Shown here: positions 1 to 7,627 of the stretch, one piece after another
How positions within the stretch are numbered: position 1 is the stretch's first letter
How the letters are laid out: every line of letters begins with the position of its first letter
Assembly (NCBI RefSeq): GCF_003628505.1
Contig: NZ_RBZP01000002.1
Location: 434,001 to 498,000, forward strand
Length of the DNA: 64,000 nt
From: Oceanobacillus halophilus
GTDB lineage: Bacteria > Bacillota > Bacilli > Bacillales > Amphibacillaceae
Reading direction: 5' to 3'
The notes under the pieces: generated by a model
Told to the model about the DNA's origin: nothing
Databases searched by the model: none
Seen by the model: only the letters and a program-made list of their open reading frames with translations
Translations under genes and position numbers: made by a program

Positions 1-785
1 ACTCCTGTCCCAGCAATATGAAACGGCAGGCGAACCCCATAACCAAAGCCTGTTTGATGGGCAAAAGTTGACGCCATAAACATGACATCATCGGAAGTTA
101 ATCGTAAACGTTCAATCCAATAATCAGTAGATACGCAAAGTGTATTATGTGTGTGCATCACACCTTTTGGATTACCAGTCGTTCCAGACGTGAAAATAAT
201 TTCTGTCACATCATTCGGATCGATTTTTACTTTCTCTAATACTTGAGGATCTTTCGTTTCCTCCCACGGTTCATCTGTTAACACAGAAAGCGATTCCATT
301 TTTTCTGGAACATTATCTCCTACTACAAAAACTTTCTCCATGCTTGGCCAACCATCCCATAGTCTGGAAACCATCTCAGGATAATCAAAGTTTCGGAATG
401 TGTCAGGAATGACCAATATTTTTGCCTCAGTCATCTTCACCATATAGTCAATTTCTCGGTCCCGATAAATTGGGATCAAAGGATTGGTCACAGCACCAAT
501 TCTTGTAGCTGCTAAATGAAGAATAATAAATTCATTCCAGTTCGGTAATTGCAGAGAAATAACATCGCCCTTTGTTAATCCATACTCAGTTAATCCTAGA
601 GCAACCCTGTCCACAAGCTGATTGAGTTCTTTATACGTATACCTGCTTTTCTTATCTATCAAAGCTGTCTTGTCTGGATACTTTTCAACTGATTCATAAA
701 AATAATCTAAAATAGTTTTATTTGGCCATAAATCTTGGTATTTTTCGATATACTCATTTGTTAGCAGCGTTTCAAATTTTCCCAT
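1..785 (-). CDS. AMP-forming acyl-CoA ligase (N-terminal part; runs off the left edge)
   Basis: This is the first 261 codons of an ANL-superfamily ligase, which activates a carboxylic acid through an acyl-adenylate to its CoA thioester. Reading leftward from ATG at 785 gives an open frame to base 1. The P-loop core TSGTTGNPKG is at residues 199-208, inside the typical AMP-binding block. An AAGGAGG site 6 nt upstream picks the second of two adjacent ATGs. The gene lies 12 nt downstream of the crotonase gene, so it belongs to the same operon. From memory, the N-terminal style (LQLPNWNEF, then RIGAVTNPLIPIYRDRE) resembles ligases annotated as cyclohexanecarboxylate-CoA ligase (AliA type). The specificity-determining C-terminal part is outside the window, so the substrate is inferred. 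Confidence 0.88.
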   Translation of the reverse strand, partial: MGKFETLLTNEYIEKYQDLWPNKTILDYFYESVEKYPDKTALIDKKSRYTYKELNQLVDRVALGLTEYGLTKGDVISLQLPNWNEFIILHLAATRIGAVTNPLIPIYRDREIDYMVKMTEAKILVIPDTFRNFDYPEMVSRLWDGWPSMEKVFVVGDNVPEKMESLSVLTDEPWEETKDPQVLEKVKIDPNDVTEIIFTSGTTGNPKGVMHTHNTLCVSTDYWIERLRLTSDDVMFMASTFAHQTGFGYGVRLPFHIAGTG

Positions 786-796
786 CATATTCCTCC

Positions 797-1597
797 TTAT
801 TTTCTAAATTTATTAAAGTCAACCGGACGTTTCTCAAGGAAAGCATTCTTCCCTTCTTCCGATTCTTCCGTATTATAAAACATGGCTAAACTTCCCATGG
901 AAAGCTGTGATATTCCTTGTATGTTTGCAGAATCCGCATTAAAGGAATATTTCAGCATTTTAATGGCAGTTGGGCTTTTTTCTAGTATTTTTCTAGCCCA
1001 TTTATCGGCTTCTTCTTGCAATTCACTAGCTGGAACTATTTTATTAACAAGTCCCATTTCTTTTGATTCTTCTGCTGTATATTGTTCGCATAAATACCAA
1101 ATTTCCCTGGCTTTCTTTTCTCCAACAACCCTAGCTAAGTAAGCGGAACCAAATCCTGCATCATAACTTCCTACTTTTGGTCCACTTTGCCCAAATTTCG
1201 CAGTATCAGCAGCGATGGTCAGATCACAAATAACATGCAACACATGCCCCCCACCGATGGCATATCCATTCACAGCAGCGATAACAGGTTTTGGGATGTT
1301 TCGGATGGTCTGGTGTAAATTTTCTACTTCCAGGCCAATTCCACCACCTAATCCACCATTGTAATCATAACCTCCTTCGTCTCCTTTTTCCTTCTGGTCG
1401 CCACCAACACAAAATGCTTTTTCTCCAGCCCCTGTTAAGATAACGGCACCAATTCGATTATCATCCCAAGCATCACGAAAGGCCCAAATTAATTCCTTAA
1501 TGGTCTCTGCTCGAAAGGCATTTAAAGATTTAGGACGATTAATGGTTACCTTTGCTACTCCTTCTACTTTTTCGTATAAAATATCGGTTAATCCCAT
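797..1597 (-). CDS. Enoyl-CoA hydratase/isomerase family protein, BadI/MenB-like
   Basis: A crotonase-fold protein of about 266 residues. The oxyanion-hole segments are visible as AFCVGGDQ and [10 protein letters not shown] (around residues 64-70 and 113-122), followed by CDLTIAAD and a [16 protein letters not shown] stretch typical of the MenB/BadI branch. MenB makes dihydroxynaphthoyl-CoA; BadI opens the ring of 2-ketocyclohexanecarboxyl-CoA. Neighbouring ligase and acyl-CoA dehydrogenase genes, and no other menaquinone genes, favour a BadI-like ring hydrolase. That is inference. The start at 1597 is preferred: GGGGG lies 8 nt upstream of this ATG, while the in-frame TTG six bases earlier is too close to it. 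The gene follows the dehydrogenase by about 15 nt. Confidence 0.85.
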   Translation of the reverse strand: MGLTDILYEKVEGVAKVTINRPKSLNAFRAETIKELIWAFRDAWDDNRIGAVILTGAGEKAFCVGGDQKEKGDEGGYDYNGGLGGGIGLEVENLHQTIRNIPKPVIAAVNGYAIGGGHVLHVICDLTIAADTAKFGQSGPKVGSYDAGFGSAYLARVVGEKKAREIWYLCEQYTAEESKEMGLVNKIVPASELQEEADKWARKILEKSPTAIKMLKYSFNADSANIQGISQLSMGSLAMFYNTEESEEGKNAFLEKRPVDFNKFRK

Positions 1598-1612
1598 TAC
1601 CAATTCCCCCTT

Positions 1613-2788
1613 TTAATTCGTTGTCACTGGTTTTTCATATGACTTGAATTCTTTCCCAATAATATCTTTGGCGATAACCATCTGATTGGCCTGTGCCGTT
1701 CCGTCTCCAATTTCTAAACCAATAACGTCTCTAAGTCTTTGCTCCAAAGGCATTTCTTTAGTATAAGCATAGTGTCCATTTAATAATAAGCATTCATGAA
1801 TGGCTTCCTGGCTGCATTTTGGTCCCATCCATTTCACAGAAGCAGACTCTTTGGAATGCTTTAATCCTTGGTCACGAAGCCATAAACCTCTGTATGCCTG
1901 CCATTTGATCATTTCTAATTGTGTATAATGTGTAACGATTGGAAATGATACCCCTTGATATTTGGCCAGTGGTTTGCCAAAAGATTGTCTGACTTTCACA
2001 TGTTCAATGGTTTCATCTAAGCTCTGAAAACCTGCACCAACACATTGAAGTCCAATTAACAGTCGGCTAAGGTCAAATCCATTCATTACTTGAGCAAATC
2101 CTTTATTTTCTTGTCCAATTAAGTATTTTTCTGGCAATTCAACATCGTTTAAGTATATAGATCCTCGTCCAATCGGAATATTGCCCATATCTTCATACCC
2201 TTTACATTCAACCCCAGGTAAATCAGACGGAAGGATAAACGCACTAATTCCACGATTCCCCAATTCTGGGTTAGTTTTTGCAAAGATGATGAAAGCGTCA
2301 CTAATTGTTGCTACACTTATCCCTGACTTTTCTCCATTTAAAATATAAACTCCATCTTGATAAATAGCTGTCGTTTGGATCCCAGCTGCATCGGTACCAG
2401 CTGCTGGTTCCGTTAAGGCAATCCCGACTATTTTTTCACCACTTGCGATTTGCGGGAGCCATTCCCGTTTTAATTCTTCTGATGCATGATTCGTAATTAT
2501 CTCACCAATTAAAGAATTCAACATGACTGCATAGGTTAAATTAAAGTCTCCTCTACCAATCTCCTCTGCTGCAATTCCTGTTGTTACACAGTCCGCCTCA
2601 CTACCACCGTATTCTGTTGGTATTCTCAATCCATTAACGCCTAATTGTCCCAATCGCTTCCAAAGGTGTCTAGGCATCGTTCCATCTCTATCCCATTTTG
2701 TATAATTAGAAAGTAATTCTTCTTTAGCAAATTCTTTTAGCATATCTCGAAAATATTCTTGTTCTTCTGAAAAAGAAAAATCCAACAA
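1613..2788 (-). CDS. Acyl-CoA dehydrogenase, AliB-like, with Asp at the usual catalytic Glu position
   Basis: A flavin-dependent acyl-CoA dehydrogenase of about 391 residues that would introduce a double bond into an acyl-CoA. It has the N-terminal helical domain, the GIALTEPAAGTDAAG flavin/substrate segment, and a C-terminal domain with RQSFGKPLAKYQ. Near the C terminus most family members have a YEGT-type motif with the catalytic glutamate; here the aligned segment reads IGDGTAQ, putting Asp there (residue 371 if counted from the upstream ATG at 2815). The start is a decision: that ATG lies upstream of the predicted sigma-54 transcription start and has no ribosome site, whereas TTG at 2788 has AGGGAGGG 7 nt upstream. 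First gene of the dehydrogenase-crotonase-ligase operon. Confidence 0.88.
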   Translation of the reverse strand: MLDFSFSEEQEYFRDMLKEFAKEELLSNYTKWDRDGTMPRHLWKRLGQLGVNGLRIPTEYGGSEADCVTTGIAAEEIGRGDFNLTYAVMLNSLIGEIITNHASEELKREWLPQIASGEKIVGIALTEPAAGTDAAGIQTTAIYQDGVYILNGEKSGISVATISDAFIIFAKTNPELGNRGISAFILPSDLPGVECKGYEDMGNIPIGRGSIYLNDVELPEKYLIGQENKGFAQVMNGFDLSRLLIGLQCVGAGFQSLDETIEHVKVRQSFGKPLAKYQGVSFPIVTHYTQLEMIKWQAYRGLWLRDQGLKHSKESASVKWMGPKCSQEAIHECLLLNGHYAYTKEMPLEQRLRDVIGLEIGDGTAQANQMVIAKDIIGKEFKSYEKPVTTN

Positions 2789-2817
2789 TTTCTTTCCCTC
2801 CCTTTTACAATTCATTA

Positions 2818-2834
2818 AGCAAAAAATGTGCCAA
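2818..2834 (-). promoter_or_regulatory. Sigma-54 (SigL) -24/-12 promoter
   Basis: On the minus strand the sequence TTGGCAC, then ATTTT, then TTGCT matches the sigma-54 consensus TGGCAC-N5-TTGCW at every defined position. Counting from the -12 C gives a start point near 2807, only 19 nt before the TTG start of the acyl-CoA dehydrogenase, with the ribosome site between them. An activator of the matching class is encoded immediately upstream. Confidence 0.9.
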
Positions 2835-2902
2835 CTATCGAAAGTGACTATATCAGCATTTCATGTCTATCATTTTTGCAAAAAAACTATGATTATCAAA
2901 TT

Positions 2903-2922
2903 TGCGAATTATAAATGCGAAT
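2903..2922. promoter_or_regulatory. Candidate upstream activator site (TGCGAAT direct repeat)
   Basis: Two copies of TGCGAAT (2903-2909 and 2916-2922) lie 13 nt apart, about 95-115 nt upstream of the predicted sigma-54 start point. That is the usual distance for an enhancer-binding activator. A third, inverted copy (2962-2968) falls in the loop of the adjacent terminator. The assignment to the neighbouring activator is inference. Confidence 0.4.
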
Positions 2923-2941
2923 AGGAATTCTACAAAGAAAT

Positions 2942-2977
2942 AAAAAAAAGCCTGACTTTATATTCGCAAGTAGGCTT
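2942..2977 (-). terminator. Rho-independent terminator after the sigma-54 activator gene
   Basis: On the minus strand AAGCCTACTT pairs with AAGTCAGGCTT (one bulge), followed by a run of eight T residues. It separates the activator gene from the sigma-54 promoter it is thought to serve. Confidence 0.8.
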
Positions 2978-2992
2978 ACTTCCATGTGATAT

Positions 2993-4321
2993 TCACTTAT
3001 TTTTTAATTGATACTTGGCTACCTTTCTATATAAACTCGCTACATGGATTTTTAGTTTTTGAGCAGCTAGGACGCGGTCCCCATCCGCTTCATCCAATGC
3101 CTGTTTGATAGCAGATATCTCTGCATGTTTTACAGCTTCATCTAAACTGGAAAAGGCAGTATCCCTATTGATTACTGGAGTTGGATTACTAACAGATGAA
3201 CTGGTAGAAAAATATAATTTATCGAGTGTTAAAGTATCCCCTTCCACTATATTCATTCCTCGTTCAATGCTTGCTTTTAGCTCCCTAACATTTCCGGGCC
3301 ATTCGTAACTCAATAACCATTCTTCCAGTCCTGAATCAATAAAGTCTACTTCTTTATCAAATTTTTGGTTGTAAAACTCTATGAATTTATGAGTTAAAGG
3401 TAATATATCTTCTTTTCGTATCCGCAGTGGAGGGATTTGCAAATCAAAAACATACAAACGGTAAAATAGATCCTGACGAAATTCTCCCTTTTCGACCAGT
3501 CGTTTTAAATCACGGTTTGTGGCGGCAATAATTCGGATATCCACTTGCTTCCGTGAAGTACCACCTAAACGCTCCACTTCTCTTTCCTGCAGAACACGTA
3601 ATAACTTTCCTTGTGACAAGTAAGATAATTCCGATATTTCATCTAAAAATAAGGTCCCATTCTGCGCCAGCTCTATCTTTCCTGGCTTTCCATCTTTCTT
3701 CGCCCCACTAAAAGCCCCCGCTTCATAACCAAAAAGTTCGGATTCAAATAATTCGTCTGGGATTGCTACACAATTTACCGCTATAAAAGGATGATCTTTT
3801 CTAGCACTTAATCCGTGAATGGCCTGTGCAAACAATTCTTTTCCTGTTCCGCTCTCCCCAGTCAGTAGAATGGTAGAATTACCGATAGCAATTTTCGATG
3901 CTAAATCTTTCACACGCTGAATCGCTGGACTGTAACCGATGATATCATGGAAACTATAACGATTTTCATTAATAGATTTTTTCTTGTACCTCTTTGTTTC
4001 AATTGAATTAATAAAGGAAATGACCTCGGTATAATCAATATCCTTTTCTTGTAATAGAATATGATATAGATTGCTATTTTTCTTAGCAGTGTGCTTTATT
4101 AAACAAGGATGACCATACACCATTCCGAACAGTACTTTATTTTTATTTATATTCGAATATCTTCCAATCAAAGTATGTATAGACTTTCCTTCTATTTCTT
4201 CTTTACTAACATGAAACTGTTTGTAGAAAGAGGGGCTCGCAGATGTTACCTTTTCCATTTCATTTGTCTCGACAAGCAACCAATCGTCCATGTCTTGTAA
4301 TAGATTTTCTTTTAACATCAT
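2993..4321 (-). CDS. Sigma-54-dependent transcriptional activator, PAS/AAA+/Fis-type HTH
   Basis: An enhancer-binding protein that remodels sigma-54 RNA polymerase by ATP hydrolysis. Counting from the upstream in-frame GTG at 4330, a PAS-like sensor region fills about residues 15-110. The AAA+ domain follows, with Walker A GESGTGKE (158-165), the sigma-54 contact loop GAFSGA (205-210) and Walker B TLFLDE (226-231). A Fis-type helix-turn-helix closes the protein. The contact loop is normally GAFTGA; here Thr is Ser. ATG at 4321 is preferred because AGGTG lies 6 nt upstream. There is no receiver domain, so the signal is probably a ligand bound by the PAS region. Its obvious target is the perfect -24/-12 promoter next door. 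It follows the hotdog-fold gene by about 12 nt. Confidence 0.93.
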   Translation of the reverse strand: MMLKENLLQDMDDWLLVETNEMEKVTSASPSFYKQFHVSKEEIEGKSIHTLIGRYSNINKNKVLFGMVYGHPCLIKHTAKKNSNLYHILLQEKDIDYTEVISFINSIETKRYKKKSINENRYSFHDIIGYSPAIQRVKDLASKIAIGNSTILLTGESGTGKELFAQAIHGLSARKDHPFIAVNCVAIPDELFESELFGYEAGAFSGAKKDGKPGKIELAQNGTLFLDEISELSYLSQGKLLRVLQEREVERLGGTSRKQVDIRIIAATNRDLKRLVEKGEFRQDLFYRLYVFDLQIPPLRIRKEDILPLTHKFIEFYNQKFDKEVDFIDSGLEEWLLSYEWPGNVRELKASIERGMNIVEGDTLTLDKLYFSTSSSVSNPTPVINRDTAFSSLDEAVKHAEISAIKQALDEADGDRVLAAQKLKIHVASLYRKVAKYQLKNK

Positions 4322-4333
4322 TAGCATCACCTA

Positions 4334-4753
4334 TCATTCTTGATTCGATAACAGTAATATGACAACTTGTCCTTTAATAACTTCCTTCCCATCCTCATCC
4401 AAACAAGTTACCTTTTGTGTCACCCATTTTCTATCTGCATTGATGTCTATAACAACCATTTCTGCTGTGATTTCCTCGCCAACATGAACGGGATGGTAGA
4501 AGACTAAGTCCTTTTGTAAGAGAACACATGGAACACCAGGTAACTTTTCACTAATTACTTGAGTAATAAGCCCTTCCGTCAATAGAGCCGGTACAATAGG
4601 CTTTTCATAAAACTTCTTCCACACATCTTCTTTTTGGTTATAAACCGGGCTAAAATCTTTTGTTAATTCACTGCTTTTCTTCACGTCTTCTTCCGTAAAG
4701 GTTCTTTGTAATCGAGCTGTCTGTCCTTTATAAAATTGTTCTAATTTATTCAT
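4334..4753 (-). CDS. MaoC-like hotdog-fold protein lacking the catalytic histidine
   Basis: About 139 residues resembling the N-terminal hotdog of MaoC/FAS1-type dehydratases (FTEEDV at the start, then KPIVPALLTEGLI and FYHPVHVGEEITAEM). Active (R)-hydratases carry a GDxNPxH motif; here the segment reads KDFSPVY, so Asp is kept but the His is replaced by Tyr. It may be a non-catalytic acyl-CoA binder. Its position just before the sigma-54 activator in one transcription unit suggests a link to sensing or to the pathway; this is inference. An in-frame GTG at 4771 is an alternative start; neither has a clear ribosome site. Confidence 0.72.
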   Translation of the reverse strand: MNKLEQFYKGQTARLQRTFTEEDVKKSSELTKDFSPVYNQKEDVWKKFYEKPIVPALLTEGLITQVISEKLPGVPCVLLQKDLVFYHPVHVGEEITAEMVVIDINADRKWVTQKVTCLDEDGKEVIKGQVVILLLSNQE

Positions 4754-4807
4754 GTCTACATCATCTCGCACTTTTAAATTTTCTTAATTTTATTATACAT
4801 TCTATAT

Positions 4808-4836
4808 ATTATAAATTCTATTAAAAGATTTGACAT
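4808..4836 (-). promoter_or_regulatory. Candidate sigma-A promoter for the hotdog-activator operon
   Basis: On the minus strand ATGTCA, a 17-nt spacer and a perfect TATAAT lie about 35-60 nt upstream of the hotdog-fold start codon. The -35 box has two mismatches to TTGACA. Confidence 0.5.
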
Positions 4837-4848
4837 CTGTCTTTTATT

Positions 4849-6264
4849 TTATCCCCCAAGCATTAACCTCACCTGCACATACCCCTGCACCAACACATAA
4901 ATCACCACTGCATACTTCCAGTTAAACCCAATCCCATTTTTAAATGCATTCAACCCATTCGCACCACTCAACATAATCAGTGGCATAATCAACGGTGATA
5001 ATAGAATAGAAATAGCACTTCCGGATGTAATAGATAGTACAATTAATTCAGGCGGATACGGAAGGTGAATTGTTTCCAAGATACCAGCAACCAGTACCAT
5101 CACGGTTAGTGGTCCTAGTCCAACAAAACCAAGGATGATAATAATAAACGGCAGGAAATACAAGATATTTAAAAATGGAATGGATTCTTGCACTGCATAA
5201 ATTCCATCAACAACCGTTTGCGCAAATGTGGTTTGATTTAAAGCATAGATTAAGATTCCCGCTCCGAGCATGACACATAATTGATAGGCTTGGTTTTCCA
5301 TATTTTTTGTGAAGTAAGAATAGGCTTCTTGAGTTAGCCGCTTAGGTCGTCTTTTCAAAAGATAATAGGCTACAATCCAAACCAACACAATTAAAGGAAT
5401 AAGAACCAATAACTCTAAATCTACAAAAGCCTGTAAGATAAGAATGGTTCCGAACAAAGTAATAAATAATACAAAGAATTCCAACACATTTCGATGCATT
5501 TGTTTTTTATCTCTTGTATGACTTAATACATCATCAATCTCCGTTTGCAAACCTGCCGTTAAATCCACTCCATAGCGTTTCTCCTCAAAGTGGGAAAATA
5601 TAAGGGCTACCATAATACCAGCGATTGATATGCCTAACCCCTGTAAAATGGATAATCCAAGTGGTGCGTCCATTACTTCCACTACATAGGCAAAACTAGG
5701 AATACTTACTACCCACATGACAGAAAGAGAGAATCCACGGAGCAATGCGGTTCCCTTGTAATTTTCCCAAGGCTCTCCTTTTTCGTTTTTTAAGATCCTA
5801 TTGACAAATTGATACATCATTAAGATGGATCCAAACAATAAAAAGTAAGCAATAATTTGGGTAAAGGAAACGATACCAAAATAAAATTTTCGGCTCGTAT
5901 CCAGCAAATTATGGGCAAAACCCATGATAGACTCAATATAGGACTCTTCACGAAGTACCCAGCTGATCATTGGTACGATAATTAGTAGTCCGATCATATT
6001 CCGCATTTGAACGAGCCCACTAATTAATCCTTCCAGAACGGATTCCCCAGAAAAGGTCATAATAGTCAGTCCTGCTATCAGTAGCGCGAATGGCATTTTT
6101 ATCTTTTTAATATGAAGCCTTAAAATGGCAGAAAGGAAGATACAAAATCCACTAAACACTAACAAATAAAGAAGAATAGTACTTTCATAGAAATAAGTAA
6201 TAAAATGTAAGATTGCATAAAGCACAATGGATATTCTTAATATCCAGCTTTCTACTGCCTGCAT
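4849..6264 (-). CDS. Polytopic membrane protein, putative permease of unknown family
   Basis: A 471-residue, very hydrophobic protein with roughly a dozen predicted membrane segments and one longer charged loop around residues 225-260 (HFEEKRYGVD to THTRDKKQ-like region). Gly-rich stretches such as FLPFIIIILGFVGLGPLTVM and the symmetrical layout fit a secondary transporter in the general style of ion/anion permeases. I do not recognise the family. It lies 85 nt downstream of glcF in the same direction, so it may move a substrate or product of the catabolic block. No signal peptide beyond the first membrane helix. Confidence 0.6.
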   Translation of the reverse strand: MQAVESWILRISIVLYAILHFITYFYESTILLYLLVFSGFCIFLSAILRLHIKKIKMPFALLIAGLTIMTFSGESVLEGLISGLVQMRNMIGLLIIVPMISWVLREESYIESIMGFAHNLLDTSRKFYFGIVSFTQIIAYFLLFGSILMMYQFVNRILKNEKGEPWENYKGTALLRGFSLSVMWVVSIPSFAYVVEVMDAPLGLSILQGLGISIAGIMVALIFSHFEEKRYGVDLTAGLQTEIDDVLSHTRDKKQMHRNVLEFFVLFITLFGTILILQAFVDLELLVLIPLIVLVWIVAYYLLKRRPKRLTQEAYSYFTKNMENQAYQLCVMLGAGILIYALNQTTFAQTVVDGIYAVQESIPFLNILYFLPFIIIILGFVGLGPLTVMVLVAGILETIHLPYPPELIVLSITSGSAISILLSPLIMPLIMLSGANGLNAFKNGIGFNWKYAVVIYVLVQGYVQVRLMLGG

Positions 6265-6349
6265 CGTTTTGTCGCCTGCCTAACATTATGTAATGAAGAA
6301 GAAATCATACCTTCCCTATAACTATAGCATGAAGAAGTTGATTTTTTTG

Positions 6350-7627
6350 TCAAATCTTGGCGTCACTCTCCAAAGCACAAGCCTCTGCAAGAAGTTCGAC
6401 TAAATGAACAACCTTCATTTGCTCACCCAATCCTTCCCGAACCACTCCTAGTTTCAACTGAAGATGACAACCTGGGTTTGTCGCGACCATTATTTCAGGT
6501 CTTAATGTTAACTGATTCACGTGGCCCATTTTTTTATCTAATATCTGCATCGAAGCATCATAGTTAACGATATTATAAATTCCAGCAGAACCACAGCACA
6601 GTTCTTTATGTGGCAACGGTATATACTGAATGCCCGGAATGGAGGTTAAGAGATTTACCGGTTCTTCCACCCTCTTCTGAACATTACTAAGATGACAGGA
6701 TGGTTGATAAGTCACAACCTTGGAAATTTCTTTTTGAAAGGGTAGTTTTAATTGAGTTAAAATCACACTAATATCCACTGTTTTTCTAACAAACTCATGG
6801 GCTCTCTTCTTCCAATCCTCCTCATCCGTAAAAAGCCGGTCATACTCGACAAGCATGGCTCCGCAGCCACCGATACTATTCACGATATAGTCAAAATCAT
6901 ATTTCTCAAATGCTGCAATATTCTTTCTCGCTAACTCTTTGGTAATATTAGATTCGCCAGCATGATTTTGCAGAGCACCACAACAGGTTTGTTCCTTAAT
7001 GACCGTAACCTCACAGCCAGCAGCTTGCAGGAGTTTGATGCTCTTTTTATTAATTTCTGAAAACATGACATCCATCACACATCCGGTGAAAAAGCCCACT
7101 TTAAATATAGGTTCCTGCTCAGGAGAATACTTTTTCCTTCGCGTTCGTTTATCAGTCTTTGGCAAGATGCTTTCAAATGAACGAACATTTTCAGGTAACC
7201 ATTGCAAAGCTTTGGTAGCACGTGCTATCTTTTGCATGCCAAACTGTTGATAAACAGAAAGACTGGCTCTTGCTGCAAGCATGTAGGTTTGATTCGGCAA
7301 TACATTCTCGAAAATAAAAGCTTGAAATGTCGAAGTTCTCTTCTGATTCTCCCTTAACACCTCTTTAGCAGATTCCAAAATCGTACCATACTGAACATTC
7401 GTTGGACAAACTACCTCACATGCGCGACAACCCAAACATAAATTAATTGGGCCTTCTAATTCCGAGTAAGTAATCTTACCTTCTGCTGCCATTTTTACTA
7501 GATTTATCCGTCCCCTTGGTGAGTGTGTTTCTTTTTCCATTGTGAGGTAGGTAGGACAAGCAGGTAAGCAATAGCCACACTGAACACAATCAACTGTTTC
7601 TTCATACGCAAGTTCCGCTTTAGTCAT
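6350..7627 (-). CDS. glcF: Glycolate-oxidase-type iron-sulfur subunit
   Basis: A 425-residue cytoplasmic electron-transfer subunit. Two ferredoxin motifs are visible near the N terminus: CVQCGYCLPACP and CLGCRACEVVCP. Two CCG-type domains follow, marked by TCCGALQNHAG and LCCGSAGIYN. The partner flavoprotein GlcD is directly upstream and the two reading frames overlap by 8 nt, indicating translational coupling. The complex would oxidise a 2-hydroxy acid and pass electrons to the respiratory chain. Which hydroxy acid is used cannot be read from sequence. Confidence 0.92.
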   Translation of the reverse strand: MTKAELAYEETVDCVQCGYCLPACPTYLTMEKETHSPRGRINLVKMAAEGKITYSELEGPINLCLGCRACEVVCPTNVQYGTILESAKEVLRENQKRTSTFQAFIFENVLPNQTYMLAARASLSVYQQFGMQKIARATKALQWLPENVRSFESILPKTDKRTRRKKYSPEQEPIFKVGFFTGCVMDVMFSEINKKSIKLLQAAGCEVTVIKEQTCCGALQNHAGESNITKELARKNIAAFEKYDFDYIVNSIGGCGAMLVEYDRLFTDEEDWKKRAHEFVRKTVDISVILTQLKLPFQKEISKVVTYQPSCHLSNVQKRVEEPVNLLTSIPGIQYIPLPHKELCCGSAGIYNIVNYDASMQILDKKMGHVNQLTLRPEIMVATNPGCHLQLKLGVVREGLGEQMKVVHLVELLAEACALESDAKI

